DNA of 64,000 bases from Clusia tigrina (taxonomy: Eukaryota > Arthropoda > Insecta > Diptera > Clusiidae), in contig OV050031.1 in the NCBI GenBank assembly GCA_920105625.2, positions 223,930,194 through 223,994,193 on the forward strand, written 5' to 3'. A program made the position numbers and the translations under genes. The notes under the pieces were generated by a model that saw only the letters and a list, made by a program, of their open reading frames with translations, searched no databases and had not been told where the DNA came from. This document shows, piece by piece, positions 1-11,430 of this stretch; within the stretch, counting starts at the first letter, position 1, and every line of letters starts with the position of its first letter.

Positions 1-160
1 GAGTTTTATTTTTTCATTTTGAAATAGTCCTGCTTAAAATATACAAACACTCTCCTAAATTTATGCTGCAATGCAAAAATAGCACTGAAGATATCGTAAG
101 AAGTGTACATGAGATTCACTGCATATGTACCGGTATACTGAAAAGTCCCCGGATTGCTGT

Positions 161-520
161 ACCCACAGCCCCTCGAATATACCCACAGCTCATCGAATGT
201 ACCCACAGCTCCTTGAATGTACCCACAACTCATCGAACGTACCCGCAGCTCATCGAATGTACCCGCTGCTCATCGAATGTACCCACACCTCGTCGAATGT
301 ACCCACAGCTCATCGAATGTACCCACAGCTCCTCGAATGTGCCCACAGCTCCTCGAATGTACCCACAGCTCATCGAATGTACCCGCAGCTCCTCGAATGT
401 ACCCACAGCTCATCGAATATACCCACAGCTCCTCGAATGTGCCCACAGCTCTTCGAATGTACCCACAGCTCTTCGAATGTACCCACAGCTCCTCGAATGT
501 ACCCACAGCTCCTCGAAGGT
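161..520. repeat. 20-bp minisatellite, 18 units
   Basis: Eighteen back-to-back 20-bp units run without any length change. The consensus is ACCCACAGCTCATCGAATGT, and most variation is CA/CC/TT at the eleventh and twelfth bases, with some CA/CG change early in the unit. Because 20 is not a multiple of 3, each frame cycles every 60 bp, and no unit carries a stop in any + frame. Overlapping ORFs of 60-150 codons therefore appear on both strands. They look like a by-product of the repeat and not like genes. Confidence 0.95.
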
Positions 521-730
521 GAGCTGAACATTTCTATAGGACAAACACCTTATGTTCTGGCTTACTGGTACATTACTTGCTAAGCCCATAAACAACTTAG
601 TTTCTACTAAGTAATTAAAGTAAAAACTACAGTACAGATAATTTGTTCCAAAGTATTCAATTCAGGTCGGGGGCCTCTCTTGGCGAATCCTTTGGGGTGC
701 GACACGTACCTGCAATGTCTGAGGCTAGCA

Positions 731-1140
731 AATAGAAGGTGGAGGCTGCTAACATCCTGCAAAATTTCACGCGCATCTTAGCCCGCATATAATGCGGGTA
801 GAACACGCGAGTTAATTAATAGGGATCGCACAGAAATGGCAAGGCTCACGGCAGTGTACACTGGGCACTGGTGCGTGGGCATTCAAGCAGAGAGACTGCG
901 TATCGCTTTCAATAACCACTGCAGAAGGTGTGGGGTCTGAATCCAGAAAGAAACACTCTTCCATTACCTTTGCTAATGTGGGTTTCTGGGGGCGTTCTTT
1001 CTTGATAACCTATCGGACTGTTCGGAGGTCAGTCCGAAGAAACTACTATGTTACCTAAACTCTGGGGTGGGTTTCGTATCTACCATAATCCCATTACTCG
1101 GTGAGGAAGTGGTATCCAAACGGCGCTACAGCGCTAATTG
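731..1140 (+). pseudogene. LINE ORF2 C-terminal relic
   Basis: Read from 731, one frame gives a typical C-terminal region of an RNase H-bearing non-LTR retrotransposon. It includes NRRWRLLTSCKIS, then RTRELINRDR, LTAVYTGHWCVG and a zinc-knuckle-like end, NHCRRCG followed by LFHYLC. In-frame stops interrupt it: TAG near 779, TGA after CRRCGV and TAA after FHYLC. Conserved spacing despite these stops marks an old dead copy. RNase H and reverse transcriptase are absent upstream, as expected of a 5'-truncated insertion. The 3' limit is approximate. The wider clade (I, LOA or Jockey type) cannot be fixed from this piece. Confidence 0.7.
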
Positions 1141-1149
1141 TGAGACGTA

Positions 1150-1728
1150 TCGAGCAGATGCGTATCAACCAATTGAACCCAGCAACCATTCAAATTGACA
1201 CTGCTCAATAAATTTCCGACTGGGTTGTGCTCCGGTCTTAATTGTGTTACCTTTGACATTTCCATAATTTTTCTGATTGATATTTTATGAGAGACGTGCG
1301 CGCTCACATACTCGAGGCTTCACCTCTGCACCGCCTGACAAGCTGACAATGCCAATGAAATTATTTTGATGTGCCGAGTGGTTGGCGGCTCGGTACTTAC
1401 TGAACATTGTGTTTTTTGTATTGCTTTCTTTCATATTTTCGTACATTTTTTCACACATTTTATTATCGCTTTTATAGGGTATTGAATTAAGAGCCACTCG
1501 CCACCTGCCGCTGGCCATAGACCGACCAGTGGCCACTTGTTGGCGGCTGCAAAATGCCTTTAGTTAATTAACGAAAAAGCAAATTAAAATGGGCGCCACT
1601 TGACGCCACAAATTTATATTAATAGACTTTAATGGATACTTTGGAGGTGGCGGGCTACCACCGCGCTAAGTGGCCATAATTAAAATATTTTTTTGCCACC
1701 GTTTTATTTATCGGAAATGTGCATGCAT

Positions 1729-1765
<37 letters not shown>

Positions 1766-2238
1766 TGTTTGTGTGTGTTTGTGGGTGTTGAGTGTGTTTG
1801 AGTGTGTTTGAGTGTGTTTTGGAATGGGTTTGTATGTTTGTTATGTTATTTAGTTGCAGGAATAGATACAATACAACATATATAAGAACTTTCCCTATCC
1901 CACTGAATGTGTTTTCTGGTGATGTTTTCTCTCTTGCAGCATATGAAAAAATATGTCATAGAGACCTTGTTACATGAATTTTGGTATTCGCTTCTGTGAA
2001 GTGAAATGTAGGCGTAGAGACGAAGCATGCACTTTTGTGTTGGCACTCGAATTTTGTGTGTAAATGTGTTGATATCCAACTTTCAGTTCAGGGGCTCAAT
2101 ATCAGCAGCAGCTCTATTCACTTCAAGCCAGCTTGCAGCTCAGCAACCCGATTGGAAACTTTCCTTTCGAACTTTGGTCACAGTGCCACACTTGCTTTGA
2201 TTTAAGGGGCCCATCTGCACTCTAACAAATTCCACTGC
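1150..2238. other. Non-coding stretch with a (GT)n tract
   Basis: AT-rich sequence with no recognisable gene. A (GT)n microsatellite with GTTTGAGT-type imperfections occupies about 1733-1820. ORFs here are short and low complexity or lack any recognisable motif. Confidence 0.6.
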
Positions 2239-2840
2239 TCAAGGGATTATGTACTGGAAATGATTACTTTTCGTCCAGTTAAGTTTAGTTTCGTGGTGTG
2301 TTGGTATGTCGATGTCGCTGCCTGGCGATACCAAGTGCGATATGTCTTCGTCGAGTGCTGCTGGATCAAAGAGGACCAATTGACCCGAAGTGTTGTTGCC
2401 TGCAGTCAACGCAGCCCGAAACAATTGCTGGCGGCCGTAGTGTTGTTGTTGTCGCCATGCATTTGTTGCTGTTGTAATTGTACTGAATGTTCACACTTGC
2501 TACTGAGTCCAATCATTAGCATTCTCCTTTCCTCTTTGTGCTATGTCCGCACTGACGACGTATGTAGCAATCGATCTGCTGTGGATGCTTTGTGTGACAG
2601 CTTCTGTCGCTGTATTGTTGTTGTTGTTCTTGCGGCTCGTATCGCTATTCGTAATGTTGTTGTTAGTGTAGTAGATCGGCTGACCTACCTTGAGTCTTTG
2701 CCGAGCGTTGTCTGTCGTGCAAAAACAAGTTTTGTTGTAGGACTTGTGCTGCTGTATTTTCTCTTCTTCGATGCGTTGTGTTTGTTGGTGGATTTTCTTA
2801 TTATTGTTGTTGTTGTTGGTTTTCTTTATTACTATTAATT
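2239..2840 (-). other. Coding-like Gln/Asn-rich stretch, frame broken
   Basis: On the minus strand, 2840 to about 2511 is open for roughly 110 codons. It is rich in Asn, Gln, Thr and Lys, with runs such as KKTNNNNNNKK and SRKNNNNNTATE. A second frame then reads SSKCEHSVQLQQQQMHG, and a third reads NNTSGQLVLFDPAALDEDI and SPGSDIDIPTHHETKLNW before the stop at 2239. The last piece has ordinary protein composition and no low-complexity bias. A donor-like AAG|GTAGGT lies near 2690 and an acceptor-like CTGCAG|G lies near 2400, so spliced exons of a Gln/Asn-rich protein are possible. Chance opening caused by CAA/AAC repeats is the main alternative. No domain is recognised. Confidence 0.3.
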
Positions 2841-5800
2841 AGTGTAGCCAATCATTGCAACTGGTACAATCGTTTCTTTGTTGCATGTTTTCTTCGCTGC
2901 CGTCTTCGTTTAAGCTTTGTTGGTGTAATTAACACGGCGGCGTTTACCTTTTAATTAATTGACAAATCTTGTACCCTGTATATTTGGGCTCCGTACTATG
3001 ATGTGTGTAGCCATTTGCTTGTTCTTATAGGAGGTGTCGATCTATATTGATGCTGATATGACCTCTTGTATGTACGTGTCTTGGGTGCTTCGGAGGTAGT
3101 GTTGTGTGTGTGCGGAAAATACCTGCAAAAATGTCCGTCTTCACAGTACGTGGAAATTCCTGACTATGGAACACTAATATTGCATACGATATTTCCCTAA
3201 TTGCTCAAGATCAGTGTATCGCTAATGCGAGACTGTGCAACAATTTTCTCAGCTCCTAAGATAATAATACCCCAAAGAAAAACTCTTTAGAATTTTCTTG
3301 ATGACAAGCAGGCCCTGCTCAGACGTAATTAAGTCTTCTAAGGAGCCCTTGTAAATCGTTATATGGACCCTATTTGTAGTCCATTTTATCTTGAACTGGG
3401 TTATTTTACTTAATAGGACTGCTATGAGAGACTTGCCAGCGTGGGTGAATTGGTGCTTAAATTATTTCATTTATCCGGGTTTGGATCAGGAAGCATGCAC
3501 TGTGCTTCATTAGGGGAAACCATACTATATTATCTGGATATCACCAAACGAAGTTGGACGTAGATAAGCCTAATCCTTTTGCTCCATTCCCACATAATAA
3601 GTTATAGAAAAAAATAAGAAATTTCATAATTTTCTGTTATTGTCGAGGAAAGAGGACAAAGAATTTTAGAAGAAGAACAATGAAAATTGTTAGCCTTGCA
3701 GAAAAATACCCTATATCGATCTTGTTGTTAATTTTTCCAAGCCTTTTGCTAATGTGAATAAATTCATAGTGCCTAATTAGAGGAATATTATATTTTCATT
3801 TCAAAATATTTGTCCTTTTGATAATGTGACTTTTATAGTGCCTCATTAGGGGAAATTAGCTGATAAACAAAAGTTATCGTTTCACAATTTTACTTGTCAT
3901 TTATTAGAAAAAAATGTAAAGAAAACACCCTATAAATATTTTTTCATTTTGCTCTGCCTTTTGATAATGTCTTCACTCTCAGATTTGCCTTTAGCGATTG
4001 TGATATTAAAAGGAAGAGAAACAAATCATACCACTAAAAAGTTAACCAACTCTCACTTCTCTTAAATTTTTACACTGCAGGACTATTTTTCAAAGGTTCA
4101 CAAATATATTCTTAATAATTATTATAATTGTCTCAATGGTAAAATTATGCGCCTCAAATACTCCGAGTTATGTCCCTCAAATATTTTCTATCTAACTATT
4201 GAAAGATACCACAATATAATTTCTGGAGCTCTTCTACAATTTCCATGGGTCCCTGTAAGAGTAAAGAATGTTAGAAAAAGAGTAAAGCAAATCAACTCAA
4301 GAACATTCTAGATCGACATCATCACATTCAAGCACGGACCCATCAATTTCAGTGGCTTTAAAATTAAGCTAAAGACGCTCATAAAAAAAGAGCTAACACA
4401 ACATTTTTAATTTGTGCAAAGAATTCAAATTTGCATACCTTCAAGAATAAAATTAAGCAAAAGAAAGCAATTTCTGGTGTATACCTGTCAAATTTTGGAA
4501 TTTCCAATTTCAAGTCTTCGGTGTCGTCCCCTGGCGTTAAACATGAGCGTCAGAGCGCAAAATATCAATTTAGAACAGCATCCACTCGTCTACAGACACC
4601 GCCGGCATCTCCGCTAATTCACAGTATTTCTTCCTGTTGCGCTGCAACTTTTGCTTCGCACAGCACCAGCTCATCTGCCCATGACGCACGTACACCTCTC
4701 TTCCCAATCAACTGTTGCTGCTGTTGCTGTCGTCTGTCGTTGTCTCTGAACAAAGATTGTCGCTTGACAGCCCGCAAAATTATTGCAAATTTTTATGTCT
4801 ATTTCTTTCATTGATTTGGTCACGCACCAGGAATTTCCAATGAAATACGCAAATCATGTAAAAGGACATCTATTAATGTAATGACAGCTCAGTGGGCCAG
4901 AAGGAATATTGGCCAGGCCAAGACACAGCGAACAAATAAATAAATAAAGAGGAAAAAAGTAAGTAAAATTTATGCACGTTGAGATTCAATCTCACACAGC
5001 CAGACACACGTGAGAAGGGCTTTCTTTAATTTCACTTTCTTTTTGTATATTTTCTTGTCAAGATTTAATGTCAGCGCCTGGCGTTGTGGGTATGTCAATA
5101 TTATTGTGTCCTTGGGGGGGGTCAGCAAATATCTGTCTTCTCTGGTGTGTATGTGAGAGGGTCACTAAAAGCAAGTGTCATATTTCTGAGGGATTCTGCC
5201 TGAGGGGTATTTAAGCGCATTACGGATGTAAGCCGACATGTCTATTAAGCTTCTTCGAGTGCTTCGGGAGCTTCCTGATTGCCCATGTACTCATTTACTA
5301 ATTCCCGCTCAGTTCTAGATTATTCTTTTTAAGCTGAAATCGGGCAGAGATGTACTGCTTCACCTCTCCTGTATGCATATTCACCTTCGCATAAAATTTC
5401 CCAAATTGTTCAATGCCTGAACAACCTGAAAGCTCTCACTCTGGGATGTGGAAATGCGTTCATGTCGCTGAAATTAATTTTCTATCTCGCTTTTATTTCA
5501 CTTCTTTTGACTTCCTTTCCTAATTCGATTTGTTGTCGGTTCAGTACGGTTGTAAATATCCTGCAAAATTCCTTTAGTACGTGCTGTGCTCCTTGTGTGT
5601 ATTTCCATTGGCATGTCGCTGTGTTTCTGTGGTGGTAGGAGTATGTGTGGTTATGAACCTGTTGGCTTCGACTTAATTGAAATACAATGAATGCTTTAAG
5701 TGCCTTCATTTGGGATTGAAATTGTGCTACCATAAAAATTTCATTGAACAAAATTCTAATTTATGAAAAAAAATTATAAATTATTCCAAAAATATGTTAA

Positions 5801-6619
5801 TTGAATGCACATTTAAATAAAAATTATTTTTAAACAATGAAGACTAGTCCCAATTGGTCCCCCTCCCACTCCTCTCCAACACACACACAAACACACTGTG
5901 CGAGTTCACAGCGCAGTCAATTAAAGCAACGAACTTTTCATAGCTCTGAAGCTATGAGTGCACAAAAAGAGTGTACAAAAAACGTTTGATTTGAATTCAC
6001 AAAGTTTAAATAAATAAAAATGCTTCAAAAAACTGAAGTGACGGCAACTGCCGCAGCGCCCATGCAGGCAGCTTTTACAAACTGCTGCCACAGGCAAAGC
6101 CACCGCTACTGCTACGGCGGCTGATTCGGTTGCTGGTGACGCTACTTGTTCATAACAAATTCAAATTATGTAATTTAATAAATGTGCATATTTTTTTTTT
6201 TAACCTGCACGAGTAAATTATTTTTTTTATTTACTGTTTGTATACAATTTTTTTTATTTATTTGAGTGCGTGCACGCGTTGGGTGCACTGCATTATGTAG
6301 GCATGGGTGTGTGTGAGTGCGTTTGTGTGTGTCAATATAAACAGAACTGTGTGAATTTAGCTGAAGTGGCGCTAATGAAACTAAAATCGTCAACAACAGC
6401 GAATATGCGGGTATACGAGCACATATTACCACAAACTGGAGCCCATAATTGTATTTCAGTACACAACCTGTGTGTATAACTGAGTGTGTGTGTGTTTGTG
6501 TTTTTTGCTGGCTTGTTGAACTTTAAATTGTTATTGTTTTTCAGAATTGTTATTCAGTTGGAAAACAGTTTTTTTCCCACACATACACAGAAACAAACAA
6601 ATTAGTTGGGGCGTATCTG
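2841..6619. other. AT-rich non-coding stretch
   Basis: No gene is recognised. The stretch contains scattered stop codons in all frames, short T-rich runs, CA/GT tracts (about 5880-5897 and 6305-6335) and the diffuse repeats listed separately. ORFs of 60-127 codons here have no recognisable domains. Confidence 0.5.
3500..3985. repeat. Diffuse repeat with CCTTTTGATAATGTGA motif
   Basis: Two short motifs recur: CCTTTTG(C/A)TAATGT near 3740, 3815 and 3957, and GTGC(C/T)TCATTAGGGGAAA near 3503, 3767 and 3838. Sequence between them is poorly conserved, so this is either an old tandem array or several nested relics of one repeat family. Confidence 0.4.
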
Positions 6620-7307
6620 TTATCATAAAAGCAAATATGTTTGCTGGATAGCTTCATTGATGCTGCGCAACATTTTACTAAGCGAATGTTGCGTTGCTGT
6701 GATGATTCAGCTACATCTATACACATTTGTAGGTACATACTTGTATGAAGAAATTCCCTTATCTATAACAGGGCAACATGTTGCTAATTCGCTCCTTCAG
6801 TATAAACTGAGAAAGCCTCTTCTACGATACATGTTGCCTCGATCGGTATCGTACCGTCAATATGACATGTTTGCCAGAGTATGTTGCTGGCCTAACGTTT
6901 GTATTCAAATATTTGTTTATTGTACTTATTATCATAAAAGCAGCTGGATAGCTTTATTGATGCTGTGCAACATGTTACTATCGCTTGGAAAGTTGCTATC
7001 CTATGATGAGTCAGTTATATATACAAACATATACGAGTATAGATATATACATATATATGGTCCTATGGCTCCGCGGGGGAGCAAAGGGCCGCAACATATA
7101 AAGATACATGTTTAGAAATTCATAGATCCATACGTAGAAATTCCCTTATCAATAACAAGGCAACAGGTTACTAAGTCACTTCATGGATATAAATTGAGAA
7201 GTCCTCATCTCAGCTACATGTTGCCGCTATCGCTATTGTGGGCTTATTTCTACATGTCTATAAGAGTATGCTGCTGGCCCAATATTTGTATGCAAATATT
7301 TGTTGAT
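6620..7307. repeat. Tandem duplication of about 300 bp with insert in copy 2
   Basis: Copy 1 (about 6620-6921) and copy 2 (about 6929-7307) share TTATCATAAAAGCA, CTGGATAGCTT.ATTGATGCTG, AAATTCCCTTATC.ATAACA, ACATGTTGCC and a common end close to CAAATATTTGTT. Copy 2 is about 77 bp longer. The extra sequence includes a (TA)-rich run and a GC-rich block at about 7059-7093 that is unlike its surroundings. The + strand ORF crossing both copies (6606-7115) has no protein-like features. Confidence 0.75.
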
Positions 7308-10300
7308 TATGATTGATAAATATTTTTTTAAATGTTGTTTCTAATTTTTTAGTACTGCTTTTCACACTTCATTTGTTTTTTTTTTTATGAGATTTATGGC
7401 GGTTTTACTTCAAAGTTGTTGTTGTGGTTAATAAGGTTTTCTAATATGATATGGTTTGTAGCTGGTTAGCATACGTTTATATGCTATTTTTACTACTAAA
7501 TAAATAAATAAAGGAATTGGAGTACTTTTCGTATACAAATTTGCTTTGCAAAACATAGTTCGCACTTTGTTTGTGTTTTTTTTTATATATGTGTATAATT
7601 ATAATTTTAATAAATAAACAATAATAATAATATTTACACATCTATATTTATTTATTTAGCCATTAAATTTAATTGTTCGATTATTTTAATAAATAATTTT
7701 ACTTTCAAGAGAAAATGTTCAATGCCCACTTTCATATCTTTCTCCCATTTCGTCATTAGTCTACTAACGCTGGCATTGGAATTGCATGTCTTCTTTGTAA
7801 TTAAAAATGTAAAATACACATTTAAATATTTGATTTGCTTTTCTATTTAAATGTTGTTGTTCTTTTTTTCAATTTGCTTTACAATTCCATTTTCTAATTT
7901 TCTTTCAGCCTCACTACAGTTGGTGATGTGGTTGTTGTATAGTTGTTTTGTGTTGTACGCTTGTTGTGTTACTTTTCAGCTGTTTCGCTACTTTAAATTA
8001 GCTCTTTTTATTTATTTCTGTTTTGATTGTAGTCTAAAATTCACTTCGAACAACATTCGTTCCGCACTTTTAAGTTTGGCGCTAATTTCTAGTTGCCAGT
8101 ACGAATATGTATTTACAGCCATGGTGAAATGTACTTTGTGAAAATGTTTAAGCACGCTACAGGTTCTACTGCAAGCTATATATGTTCAATACATTATGAT
8201 TACTAAATATGAAAAATATGTGTCATCAAATATTGTAATGATTGTATTAGAAACTAAAGATAAGTAAATTCCACAGTACTAGAACATAGTCTTATATATC
8301 CTTCGGCAAGCCCTGAGCTGCCAGGCCCCTTTTCGTTATATTAATAAATCAGTGTTACTCAACTTAACCCAATTATAAAACCCTAAAAAAAGTCCTAGCA
8401 ACTTCTACTCAGATCTGAAGAGATCTCCTCATATTGTGCCGAAGAATGTTGCTCTCATTATAATTTGAATGGGCCGTTCTGATTACTTGGATTTCTTAAT
8501 ACATGTGGTTACTCGTAAACAATATACTCTAGTAACAAGTCTCATCTATGCTTATATATTGTCTATCAACATCTGTCACATCAGCAAATAACCAAAACTA
8601 TCTGAGTTTCATCATTGCCGGTCAGAGCTCACTTCACGATTTTCCACTTTGTGAATTATGTACACTTTTTTAATTGAGCGTAAAATTTTTTCATGATTGA
8701 AGTTCATGGCTCAATGATAAACAAGTAAATTCGTTGTGAATGCCAATTTATCTGCGGCCAAAGCGTCTGTAAAGAGACAATTGAGCGTTTTAACTGTGCA
8801 TTTACTCGTATGCCGTGATGTACCTCCGGTATTCGCATGCCTCTGCACTCTGGTGCTGGGCACTGTGCTATTGAAAGAATGAATTTGGTTGAAAATATTT
8901 GCATACAAATTTAAATCTAAACAAGAAATTTTTAAAATCATACAAAAGAAAGTGAATTTTATTGGTGAGGTTGGATTTTGCATATTTAGAGGACTATCAT
9001 TTTTTCAAAGCAAATAATTGTCTCAATGAAATGTCTTACAAAACTAATCATGGGGGAAGTCCCCAATTGCTCACTTCTAGTTGCTTCCGTGTTTAAGCTG
9101 AATTGAATAAAATACTCATGTCTGGCTTCGGATATTGCACAATATTTTCATATACTGCTCATTCTGACAGATCTATTGGGCTCAGCTGAGATTTTCGTGA
9201 CTTTTTGTGGCTTAATTCACGGTTCAGAACGCGCATTACTGCTCGTAGTTTATTGAACTCTTTACAGATATTCCACCTTGATTATAATGACTATAATTAT
9301 TGATGCTTCCTACTAGTGAGTTTTTCAATAAGAACATAACAATTTTGTATTTAAATAAAACACAAAATAATTGAGATATCTGGCGGAAATTTACTCCAGG
9401 TGTACTACACATGATACATTTAAGTATGCTCGTTGTTGGGCTCGGTTTAATGTTGAATGAATTGAGGTTGTTCCCTGAAGCCTTGAAGGTTTGTTGCCTG
9501 AAGCCAGGATGAAAGGATCCTATACTACATCTCTCGCATGTTCATGATTCTCAACTGATGTCTTTGTTCTTTAAGTGAAACCTTACGGCAATCTTTTCTC
9601 TTGAAATTCCTGATGAAACACTAATTTTGTTCATATGTGAATTGGAAGCTCATCAAATTTAAATTTTAAACAAAGAACGGTGACATCTTGTATTCTGTCA
9701 TTCTTAATCGTAAACTAAATTGTGAGATATAAATTCAATATTTGACCAATTTTGTACAACAGCACCGCATAACTTCAGATTAATTCACTTTAAATACAAA
9801 TTCTAAGTTGCCACACACAAATTGCATTACGAAATGCACGCGTGTGTGTTGTGTGTGTGTGTGTGCAACAAACTTCTCATGCCATGAGTGCTTAGCTTTA
9901 GTTTTCAATCAATTTACTTTAAGCCTTGCACTTTTACGGATAAATCGCACTTAGCCACATAACCACATCGACCCAAAGACCCTCACTTACTTGAAGACAA
10001 TTATGCACACACACGAGTATGAGTACTTACCAGCATTATCAGACAGTTAACCAAAGTTATGCGGATTACATATTCTACACAATTTAGTTATGAGTGACGT
10101 GTTGTGGGGGCACAAAATTTCCACAAAATGCCCAATGCTAGCAGGATGATTGTTGTCGTACATTAACTATATACTAAAAATTAAGGGTTAGCACGAGTTT
10201 TCAGGAAATACGCAATCGAGGGAAGATTAATGGTGAAATCCGAAAAAAGAATGCCAAGATATCGAATTGGAATTAATCGTATGTAGTTTGGTACGAATAG

Positions 10301-10397
10301 ATAGAAATATTGTTACTAAAATGAGAGTCTAGTTCGACTCACCGAATTGTGTTAAGGAAAACAAAACCTTTTGTTTGTTTATTTAATTTTAATAAAA
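7308..10397. other. AT-rich non-coding stretch
   Basis: I see no gene, RNA or recognisable transposon here. Features are limited to AT-rich DNA, a short (GT)n tract near 9841-9866 and an acceptor-like TTTCTTTCAG at about 7900 with no convincing downstream exon. Confidence 0.5.
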
Positions 10398-11430
10398 CTA
10401 GTTTGCATTAACAACTCTTATCCACGAGAACCAAGGATTTTTTTTATATATAATATATACTATGTCATAGCGAATGCCAAATGAATCGGAAATTGCAGCC
10501 GTTTGAATGGGATTGTACTCTGTGACGGTATCATTGGGATATGTGGTAACATTTCCGTTTAAAATGGTTACTTCAATAACATTTCCGGTGATCCGTTTGA
10601 TGACCAAACGTGTGCCGTTGCATAATCTGCGTGGGTTTAAATTGCGAAGCAGAATTATCGGCGAACCAATCTGCAATTGAAGATTGTGTGGTGGCCTTTC
10701 TGACATATCTAGTGAGTTCTAAATTTCAGTTGCTTCGTCTTCATCAACGACAATGTCGATTGCATTGAAAGACATCAGTTCGACTGGTAACAACTGTTGT
10801 ATCTGAATGTTAATTTCGTCGACATCAGAATTTCTCGCTGAGCCAATGGTTCAAGTAATTGGTAAGTATGGCCGGGAAGACACTCTCAATTAACTCACGT
10901 TTTGAATTAACGATGGTGCAGAAATTGTTTGGGAATTTGATGCATTGTATGTTTCAATGCAGTCCTATTTTACCGTTGCCAATATCCAGCAATTGTTTAG
11001 ACAATATTTGTACCGATGGATCATTTTGCAATTGTACTCGCATGTTGCTAGTCAATCGAACTGTCTTGACATTTCGCCATAAAAATTATTGTTTTAAACA
11101 TGCGTCAATCTCATCGGCATAAGTTGAGTGTGGGATAACTGGCAATTTCTGTCGGAAATCACCGGATTGTAGTAAGATAGCACCACCGAATAGTTTGTAG
11201 TTGCCTTTTAGATCTTGCATAGTTCTATGCAATTCTTCGTGTGAATGTTTTTCGGCCATTGTACATTCATCCCAAATAAAGATCGACCCTTTTTGTAACA
11301 CTGAAGCCATTCCGCTTTTTTTTAATGCTACATATTGCGTTCGGTTTGTTGCATTTGGTTCGTCTTTTTTCGTTGTTCGGCTCGTGAATTTCTTATTGTT
11401 GTCTGTCCATAACTCCAAACGAACATGAGG
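10398..11430 (-). pseudogene. Helitron-type Pif1-like helicase relic
   Basis: Two minus-strand blocks match the helicase half of a Helitron Rep-Hel or related Pif1-like protein. The upstream block (11418 to 11086) carries SIFIWDECTMAEKHS, with the DE of the Walker B motif, then LHRTMQDLKGN and GAILLQSGDFRQKLPVIP, a helicase motif III-like segment. The downstream block (10706 to 10398) carries PPHNLQLQIGSPIILLRNLN and RLCNGTRLVIKRI, the C-terminal 2B-like segment. Between them, minus-strand reading still gives INIQIQQLLPVELMSFNAID and other family-like pieces, interrupted by stops and frame changes. The N-terminal HUH/Rep domain and the Walker A motif are not visible. The copy is dead and truncated, and element termini were not found. 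Confidence 0.8.

Noticed and set aside
63..595. Set of overlapping ORFs on both strands
   Set aside because: The stop-free 20-bp repeat explains all of them.
2260..2838. 192-codon plus-strand ORF, Val/Leu/Cys-rich
   Set aside because: It is the antisense of CAA/AAC-rich sequence. The minus strand is the more protein-like reading.
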